Positions 58,839-64,000 of a stretch of DNA of 64,000 nt are shown here, piece after piece. This DNA comes from Pilimelia anulata. Its GTDB lineage: Bacteria > Actinomycetota > Actinomycetes > Mycobacteriales > Micromonosporaceae. Made by a program: the position numbers and the translations under genes. The stretch spans positions 310,001-374,000 of the forward strand of contig NZ_BMQB01000004.1 of NCBI RefSeq assembly GCF_014647895.1, read 5' to 3'. Within the stretch, counting starts at the first letter, position 1. Every line of letters begins with the position of its first letter. Under the pieces are notes generated by a model. The model was not told the origin of the DNA and ran no database searches. It saw nothing but the letters and a program-made list of their open reading frames with translations.

Positions 58839-59852
58839 ATGAGCGAGCAGACCCCGCAGGCACCGCGGACCATCACGAACACCAGCGAGGGGATCGTGGA
58901 GACTCCAGAGAAGACGACCACCACCACCCTGCGTACCGACGAGGTTGCCGAGGAGCGCGACCTGGTCGGCGTGTATCTGCATGAGATCTCTCGCACACCG
59001 CTGCTCGATGCCGTCCAAGAGGTCGATCTGGCCAGGGCCATCGAGGCCGGCCTGTACGCCGACCACCTGCTCGAACGCGGGCGCAGCAAGCACGGCGCCA
59101 CCGAGGAGGAGCTGGACGCCCTGGTCGCGGCCGGCGAGCGGGCCAAGGACCTGTTCATCCGGGCCAACCTGCGGCTGGTCGTCTCGATCGCCCGCCGGTA
59201 CGTCCGCAGCGGCATGCCCATGCTGGACCTGATCCAGGAGGGCAACACCGGCCTGGTCCGGGCCGTGGAGAAGTTCGACTACGAGCGCGGGTTCAAGTTT
59301 TCCACGTACGCGACGTGGTGGATCCGGCAGGCGATCAGCCGGGCCATCGCCCAGCAGGAGCGCACCGTCCGGCTGCCCGTGCACCTGGTCGAGGACGTCA
59401 ACCGGATGCGCAGCGTGACCCGGCAGCTCGTCCGGGAGCTGGGCAACGACCCCGAGCCCGAGCAGGTGGCGACCGCGCTGGGCGTGACCGTGGACCGGGT
59501 GCGCGAGCTGATGCGCTGGTCCCAGGACACGGTCTCGCTGGACACCCCCATCGGCGACGACGGCGACACCAACCTCGGCGACCTGGTCGCCGACAGCGAC
59601 GCGCCGTCGCCGGAGGAGCTGGTCCTCTCGGCGCTGGAGCGGCAGCGGGTCGACCAGCTCCTGCACCAGCTCGACGACCGGTCCGCGGGCATCATGCGGG
59701 CCCGGTACGGGCTGGAGGACGGCCGGGAGCACTCGCTCACCGAGGTCGCCTCGCGGTTCTCGCTCTCCCGGGAGCGGATCCGCCAGTTGGAGATCCAGGC
59801 GCTCGGCCGGCTGCGCGAGCTGGCCCGCGCCGAGGGCCTGCGGGCCGCCTGA
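58839..59852 (+). CDS. Group 2 principal-like sigma factor (SigB/HrdB family)
   Basis: This 337-residue protein has region 1.2 (DLVGVYLHEISRTPLLD), region 2 (LFIRANLRLVVSIARRY, LDLIQEGNTGLVRAVEKFDY, FKFSTYATWWIRQAI), region 3 (RTVRLPVHLVEDVNR) and region 4 (MRARYGLEDGREHSLTEVASRF, LSRERIRQLEIQALGRLR). It lacks the long region 1.1 and acidic N-terminus of the primary sigma factor, so it is a group 2, SigB-like factor. The ATG at 58839 follows GGGGGAGGA. It converges with the NlpC/P60 gene across a perfect terminator hairpin. Confidence 0.94.
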   Translation: MSEQTPQAPRTITNTSEGIVETPEKTTTTTLRTDEVAEERDLVGVYLHEISRTPLLDAVQEVDLARAIEAGLYADHLLERGRSKHGATEEELDALVAAGERAKDLFIRANLRLVVSIARRYVRSGMPMLDLIQEGNTGLVRAVEKFDYERGFKFSTYATWWIRQAISRAIAQQERTVRLPVHLVEDVNRMRSVTRQLVRELGNDPEPEQVATALGVTVDRVRELMRWSQDTVSLDTPIGDDGDTNLGDLVADSDAPSPEELVLSALERQRVDQLLHQLDDRSAGIMRARYGLEDGREHSLTEVASRFSLSRERIRQLEIQALGRLRELARAEGLRAA

Positions 59853-59906
59853 CCGCCGGCACCGCCCGACCGACGCCGATCACGACCGCCGACCGACCAC
59901 CGCCGA

Positions 59907-59959
59907 CCGATAACGACAGTGGCGCCGCCCCACCGGGGCGGCGCCACTGTCGTTATCGG
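59907..59959. terminator. Perfect 25-bp stem hairpin, two-way terminator
   Basis: Bases 59907-59931 are the exact reverse complement of 59935-59959, with a three-base ACC loop. It lies 55 bases after the sigma gene stop and ten bases before the stop of the convergent NlpC/P60 gene. The outer stem is AT-containing (GATAACGACAGT), which would give a short U-containing 3' end. Confidence 0.88.
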
Positions 59960-59969
59960 CCCGGCCGGC

Positions 59970-60947
59970 TCAGGGGCGGCCGTAGCCGTCGATGCTCATC
60001 ATGCCGACCGGGGAGATCTTCACCGACTCGCCGTACGTCGGGGCGTGGATCACCTTGCCGCCGCCGACGTACACGCCGACGTGGCTCTGGCCGTTGTAGA
60101 ACACCAGGTCGCCGGCGGCGAGGGCGGAGCGGTCGACTCTGGCCATCCCGTTCCACTGCATCCGGGCGTTGTGCGGCAGGCTGCGCCCGGCCTGGCGCCA
60201 GGCGGCCATCGTGAGGCCCGAGCAGTCGTACCCGCCGGGGCCGGCGCCGCCGAACTGGTAGGGCTTGCCGATCGCGCCGTACGCGAACGACACCACCGCC
60301 CCGGCGCGGCCGGACACCTTGGGCACCTTGCCCCGGTATCCGCCGCCGCCGGAGGTCTCGGTGCCGTACACCCTGCGGCGCAGCGCGTAGAAGTCGTCGA
60401 GGTCGGCCTCGATCTTCTCCTTGCGCTTGCCCAGGTCGCTCAGCTTGAGTTGCTGCCGGGCGGCCTCGGTGGCGAGCCGCTGATTGTCGGCCGCGTACGT
60501 CCGGGAGGCGGTGGTGAGATCGCTCACCCTGGCCTGCCGGCGCTGGGTGAGCTGGTCGATGACGCCGAGCCGGCGCAGCATGCTGTCGCCGTCCGGGTCG
60601 CTGAGCAGGGCGCTGGCCTGCTGGAGGTTGCCGACCTTGTACGTGGCCGACGCCGCCTGGGCGAAGTCGGCGCGGGCGGTCTCGACCTGCTTGGCCAGGC
60701 CGGGCATCCGCTTGGTCAGCTCGGCCACCCGCTTCTGGGTGGCCCTGAGGTCCTCGCGGGCCTCGTTGTAGTCCTCGGTCACCTGCTTGAGCACGGCGGA
60801 CTGCTTGGTGATCTTCTGCTGCAGCTCGGCCTTGCTCGGGTCGGCGTGCGCGGGCGGTACCGCCGTGACGGCGCCGGCCAGCGCACCGGCGAGCAGGGCG
60901 CCGGTGAGGGCGCGCCGGGAGAGGGGTCGGGGGTGCACGTGGGCCAC
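59970..60947 (-). CDS. Exported NlpC/P60 endopeptidase with coiled coil
   Basis: This 325-residue protein has a signal peptide (LTGALLAGALAGAVTAVPPAHA) and a long coiled coil (residues 40-190) like that of RipA/P60-type wall hydrolases. The C-terminal NlpC/P60 domain has the catalytic Cys in YDCSGLTMAAW, His in SHVGVYVGGG and the third polar residue in HAPTYGE. It cuts stem peptides of peptidoglycan outside the membrane. The GTG at 60947 was used. The 225-base region upstream carries its promoter. I found no ydaO riboswitch there, although GGTAA-ATGC-TTACC near 61146 is a small dyad. Confidence 0.93.
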   Translation of the reverse strand: MAHVHPRPLSRRALTGALLAGALAGAVTAVPPAHADPSKAELQQKITKQSAVLKQVTEDYNEAREDLRATQKRVAELTKRMPGLAKQVETARADFAQAASATYKVGNLQQASALLSDPDGDSMLRRLGVIDQLTQRRQARVSDLTTASRTYAADNQRLATEAARQQLKLSDLGKRKEKIEADLDDFYALRRRVYGTETSGGGGYRGKVPKVSGRAGAVVSFAYGAIGKPYQFGGAGPGGYDCSGLTMAAWRQAGRSLPHNARMQWNGMARVDRSALAAGDLVFYNGQSHVGVYVGGGKVIHAPTYGESVKISPVGMMSIDGYGRP

Positions 60948-61172
60948 GGGAAGGAATCCTTATCGGGCTGTGCGACCGGCCGGGCCGGACGTGGGCCCGG
61001 CACCGCTGCGGGGTGCGCGGCGGCTGACGACCGGGCCGGTAAGTCGCAAACGTAGCTTGCACCCGGCCGACCGGCCAGGGTCGGGAGTACCGCCGGCCAT
61101 GACCCGATCCGGTGAATTCCCGCCCAACATGGACACCCCGTGACGGGGTAAATGCTTACCGTGTAACGGTTG

Positions 61173-61493
61173 TCAGCCAACCGCTGCCGGTGCCGGATCG
61201 GCGGCCCGGGCCCTCGTGCTGACCACGTGCTCCGCCCAGAACGAGACAAACGGGATAGTTCCGGCAAGCATCACGAGCGCCATCAGCTTCAGGCTCCACT
61301 TCGCCCGGCGGCCGAGGTCGAACACGGCGATCAGGTACAGCATGTACAGGAAGCCGTGCGCCGGCCCCACGGTCTCGACGATCACCGGCTCGTCGGCCAG
61401 GTACTTCAGCGGCATCCCGACGACGACGAGCGCGATCAGCACGACGCCGACGACGTACGCGATCGCCCGGTACCGCAGCAGTGCACCCGCCAT
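61173..61493 (-). CDS. DUF3817 integral membrane protein
   Basis: This 106-residue protein has three membrane helices (YVVGVVLIALVVVGMPLKYL, HGFLYMLYLIAVFDLG, LMALVMLAGTIPFVSFW). The conserved PAHGFLYMLYLIAVFDL and KWSLKLMALVMLAGTIPF stretches mark DUF3817. The function is unknown; it is widespread in actinobacteria. The ATG at 61493 is 49 bases after the stop of the next membrane gene on the same strand, so the two are probably co-transcribed. Confidence 0.9.
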   Translation of the reverse strand: MAGALLRYRAIAYVVGVVLIALVVVGMPLKYLADEPVIVETVGPAHGFLYMLYLIAVFDLGRRAKWSLKLMALVMLAGTIPFVSFWAEHVVSTRARAADPAPAAVG

Positions 61494-61542
61494 GACGCTC
61501 TCCCTCGTCCCGGCTCGGCCGGGGGTAGTCTCTCGCCCCGGC

Positions 61543-61935
61543 TCAGCCGGGGTAATCCGCCGGGCGGGCGCCGGGGTGGGCGGCCAGCCAGGCCAGGTAG
61601 TCGTTGTACGCCGCCAGCGCCGGGTCCGCGGCCGGCTCGCCGGCGGGGGCCGGCCCGGCGGGCCGGGCGGCGACCACCGGCGGGCGGAACCCGGCCGCGC
61701 GGTCGCGCGGCGGCGCGGCGGCCGCGCCCGGCCGCAGGGCGAGCTTGACCTCGCGCCACCAGAGGAGCACCACGAAGCCGGCGAAGATCGGCCACTGGAC
61801 GGTGTACGCCCAGCTCAGCGCGTTGCCCGACGACGCCCGGCCGAACTGCCACCAGCCCAGGCCGAGGAACGCCGGCACCAGGACCGCGACCAGCCCGTGC
61901 CGGGCCAGCCAGGCGGGGGTGAGCAGGCGCCGCAT
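61543..61935 (-). CDS. Two-helix membrane protein, actinobacterial conserved hypothetical
   Basis: This 130-residue protein starts [23 protein letters not shown]. It has two membrane helices ([18 protein letters not shown] and [13 protein letters not shown]), an Ala/Pro linker and a C-terminal [12 protein letters not shown] patch that probably lies in the cytosol. This is a conserved actinobacterial pattern, frequently beside DUF3817 genes; no activity is known. The ATG at 61935 was used. Confidence 0.8.
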   Translation of the reverse strand: MRRLLTPAWLARHGLVAVLVPAFLGLGWWQFGRASSGNALSWAYTVQWPIFAGFVVLLWWREVKLALRPGAAAAPPRDRAAGFRPPVVAARPAGPAPAGEPAADPALAAYNDYLAWLAAHPGARPADYPG

Positions 61936-62036
61936 GGCTCCGAGGGTAGCCCGCGGGCGCCCCCGGGCCGGGGCCGGGGTTTCGGGCGGGCGGCGGGCGG
62001 GCAGGCGGGGGGTACGGCCGAGCCCGGAGGTGCGCG

Positions 62037-62258
62037 ATGGCGGAGTTGGTGGACGAGGGGATCGACCCCGGGCAGCTCAGCGAGGACGACCTGCTGCGCG
62101 AGCTGCGCAGCCTGCACCGCACCCGGCTGGACACGCTGCGGCACGGCGCCCGGCATGCGCTGACCAACCACCTGCGCCGGACCGCCGACCTGGAGGCCGA
62201 GTACCTGGCCCGGCACCCCGCCCGCGAGGTCGACCCGCACCGCCTGCGCGATGGCTGA
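62037..62258 (+). CDS. DUF6158-like small cytosolic protein
   Basis: This 73-residue acidic/basic helical protein reads [20 protein letters not shown], then [21 protein letters not shown], ending with [16 protein letters not shown]. The pattern fits a small actinobacterial family known as DUF6158. No membrane helix or signal peptide is seen. It is divergent from the two small membrane genes and converges with the debranching-type enzyme gene, 36 bases away. Confidence 0.8.
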   Translation: MAELVDEGIDPGQLSEDDLLRELRSLHRTRLDTLRHGARHALTNHLRRTADLEAEYLARHPAREVDPHRLRDG

Positions 62259-62294
62259 GCGCCGGCCCGGCGCGCGGGCGGGCCGGCGGCGGGC

Positions 62295-64000
62295 TCAGCG
62301 GCCCCGGTGCTCGCCGACGGCGTCGGCGTGGCCCCAGCGGCCCGGCACGCCGCGGATCGCCAGGTGCCCGATCCGGTCCGGCAGGAACGGGTCCACGTGC
62401 AGCCCGGTCTCCTCGGTCGGCTCCAGGCCCAGCATGACCCGCAGCAGAAGCAGCGGGGCGCCGGTCGCCCACGCCTGCGGCGAGCACGCGGTCGGGTAGA
62501 TGACCGGGACCTCGGTGGACCGGCGCGGGTACCCGGCGAACGCCTCCGGCAGCCGGAAGCCGACGTGCCGGGCCGCCTCCAGCAGCCCCACGGCCAGCCG
62601 GTTGGCCTCCTCCCGGCGCCCGTACCGGTACAGGCCCGCCGCCACCAGCGACGTGTCGTGCGGCCAGACCGTGCCGTTGTGGTACTCGATCGGGTTGTAC
62701 GGCCGCTGCCCCTCGGCGAGCGTCCGCACCCCCCAGCCGGTGAACAACTGCTCGCCGCACAGGTGGGTGGCGAGCGCGCCGACCCGCTCGTCCGGCACGA
62801 TGCCGCTCCACAGCAGGTGGCCGATGTTCGAGGTGAGCGTGGCCACCGGCTTCTTGTCGCCGTCCAGGGCGAGGGCGTAGTAGCCGTGCTCGGGCAGCCA
62901 GAACTTCTCGTCGAACCGGCGCCGCAGCCTGTCGGCGTCGGCGTCCAGGGCGTCGGCGTACGCCGGGTCGTTCCAGTACAGCCGGGCCAGCCGGGCGGTC
63001 CGGCGCAGCGCGTCGTAGCAGTACCCCTGGATCTCGCAGGTGGCGATCGGCGTGCGGGCGATCGTCGCGTCCGGGTGGACGATCGAGTTCCACGAGTCCT
63101 TCCAGCACTGGTTGTCCAGGCCGATGCCGGGGTTGCGGGTCTCGTACTCGACGAAGCCGTCGCCGTCCAGGTCGCCGTACCGCTCGATCCAGGTCACCGC
63201 GGCCCGGGCGGCGTGCTCCAGCGCGCGGACGGTCTCGGCGTCGCCGGTCCACCGCTCGTACTCGTCCAGCACGATCAGGAACAGCGGGGTCGAGTCGGCG
63301 GCCCCGTAGTACGGCGACTGCGGCCGCTCGCCGAAGTGCGCCATCTCGCCCAGCCGCAGCTCGTGCAGGATCTTGCCCGGCTCGGCGTCGCGCATGTCGT
63401 CCACGGCGGTGGCCTGCTGGGCGGCGAGCGCGCGCAGGGTGGTCCGGGCCAGCTCGGGGACGAACGGCAGCACCTGGTAGCTGGTGATCAGGCTGTCCCG
63501 CCCGAACACCGCCATGAACCAGGGCAGCCCGGCCGCCGGCAGCGACGCCGACCGGTCCGGGTACGGGTAGAAGCGCAGCGCGGCCAGGTCGATGATGCTG
63601 CGCCGGTACGTGGCCTTCAGGTCGGTCCAGTCGGTCTCGATCCGCGGGGCGGCGGCGAGCCACTGCGGCAGCGAGGCGGGCATGTCGGGGGAGTGGGCGC
63701 GCTTGGGCAGCGGCCGCTCCTCCTCCAGTGCCACGTCGACCTCGATGACGCCCTGCCAGGTCTCGTTCGGGCCGAGGCTGAGCCGGAACGTCAGCGACTC
63801 GTCGGTGAAGTACGCCCCCGGCGCCCGCAGGTGCGTCTCCCGGACGTAGTCGTCCCGTCTGTACCCGAGTGTGAGGGTGTCCACCTTCTGCACCCGGTAC
63901 GACATGCCCTTCTTGTTCAGGCCGTCCTTGACCTCGAAGATGTCGGCGAAGTCGGCGTCGAACAGGAAGCTCAGCTCCAGCCGGACCGCCTCGTTGCCGT
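62295..64000 (-). CDS. Glycogen debranching-type enzyme (amylo-alpha-1,6-glucosidase), 5' part beyond the window
   Basis: The visible 568 residues are the C-terminal part of a glycogen-debranching N-terminal domain protein followed by a six-hairpin glycosidase-like domain. The frame stays open to the window edge (LSFLFDADFADIFEVKDG), so the ATG inside at 63905 is not the start. Motifs are GLPWFMAVFGRDSLITSYQ, GKILHELRLGEMAHFGE, YGAADSTPLFL, QCWKDSWNSI and EYHNGTVWPHDTSL. The catalytic acid of related alpha-glucosidases cannot be assigned by eye. It is cytosolic, and a role in alpha-glucan or trehalose/glycogen metabolism is likely but not proven. Confidence 0.88.
   Translation of the reverse strand, partial: GNEAVRLELSFLFDADFADIFEVKDGLNKKGMSYRVQKVDTLTLGYRRDDYVRETHLRAPGAYFTDESLTFRLSLGPNETWQGVIEVDVALEEERPLPKRAHSPDMPASLPQWLAAAPRIETDWTDLKATYRRSIIDLAALRFYPYPDRSASLPAAGLPWFMAVFGRDSLITSYQVLPFVPELARTTLRALAAQQATAVDDMRDAEPGKILHELRLGEMAHFGERPQSPYYGAADSTPLFLIVLDEYERWTGDAETVRALEHAARAAVTWIERYGDLDGDGFVEYETRNPGIGLDNQCWKDSWNSIVHPDATIARTPIATCEIQGYCYDALRRTARLARLYWNDPAYADALDADADRLRRRFDEKFWLPEHGYYALALDGDKKPVATLTSNIGHLLWSGIVPDERVGALATHLCGEQLFTGWGVRTLAEGQRPYNPIEYHNGTVWPHDTSLVAAGLYRYGRREEANRLAVGLLEAARHVGFRLPEAFAGYPRRSTEVPVIYPTACSPQAWATGAPLLLLRVMLGLEPTEETGLHVDPFLPDRIGHLAIRGVPGRWGHADAVGEHRGR

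Noticed and set aside
60948..61172. Possible ydaO riboswitch before the NlpC/P60 gene
   Set aside because: The gap is long enough, but again the conserved blocks are missing; only small GC hairpins are seen.
63905..63905. ATG at 63905 as the start of the debranching-type enzyme
   Set aside because: The same frame stays open upstream to the window edge and encodes conserved-looking sequence, so this is an internal methionine.

Overview
The window is a contiguous stretch of chromosome from a very GC-rich actinobacterium. GTG starts are common, Shine-Dalgarno sequences are GGAGG-like, and the gene set is typically actinobacterial: AccE, a GTP-dependent PEPCK, a cvn conservon, a GPGG-motif membrane protein, DUF3817, a GuaB1-type GMP reductase and a mycosin-like protease. 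Gene content and protein style fit Micromonosporaceae best; this is an inference without a database search. I see no rRNA, tRNA, CRISPR array, transposase, integrase or prophage, so this looks like core chromosome rather than an island.

Layout. 1-4.6 kb: an aldehyde dehydrogenase (5' part only) and deoC (minus), upp, a GPP34 protein, and a phosphohexomutase. 4.6-10.2 kb: a membrane Ser/Thr kinase, a methylmalonyl-CoA mutase-type catalytic subunit lacking its B12 domain, and an M20 amidohydrolase with a repeat-bearing N-terminal extension. 10.3-18 kb: DUF4349 lipoprotein, several small-molecule enzymes, quinone oxidoreductase LpdA and GuaB1. 17.9-20.1 kb: a minus-strand set made of a 33-residue Gly/Trp-rich peptide gene, a LuxR-type regulator and a small exported protein. 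20.1-25.4 kb: a minus-strand run of two ESX-like secreted proteins, a mycosin-like protease, Maf, and the biotin carboxylase/carrier subunit of acyl-CoA carboxylase. 25.5-32.4 kb: AccE, a second kinase, a TerB-domain protein, the carboxyltransferase beta subunit, and BirA, so nearly a full biotin-carboxylase set lies here.

32.5-41.5 kb: a PH-domain membrane protein, two GtrA proteins under an ECF sigma factor with a fused zinc-binding tail, pckG behind a Rex-like dyad, a cis-prenyltransferase, an exported cyclophilin and a membrane GGDEF-EAL protein. 41.9-50.4 kb: PIN-PhoH, an exported lytic transglycosylase, a lipoprotein/GspS-like ATP-grasp/DUF350 cassette, and a pair of M16 peptidases (one with and one without the zinc motif). 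50.6-54.5 kb: a full conservon (cvnA-D). 54.5-64 kb: an MFS transporter, an MHYT sensor, two sigma-70 factors (SigF-like and SigB/HrdB-like), an NlpC/P60 hydrolase, small membrane proteins and a glycogen-debranching-type enzyme that runs off the right edge.

Themes are acyl-CoA carboxylation and methylmalonyl-CoA handling (AccA/B/E, BirA, mutase), cell-envelope work (GtrA, cis-prenyltransferase, lytic transglycosylase, NlpC/P60) and signalling (two kinases, conservon, three sigma factors, GGDEF-EAL, MHYT). Several convergent gene pairs are separated by perfect long palindromes that look like two-way terminators. The least explained loci are the peptide-LuxR set at 17.9-20 kb, the lipoprotein/ATP-grasp/DUF350 cassette at 45-47.6 kb, and the orphan ESX-like pair with a mycosin at 22.5-25.4 kb.
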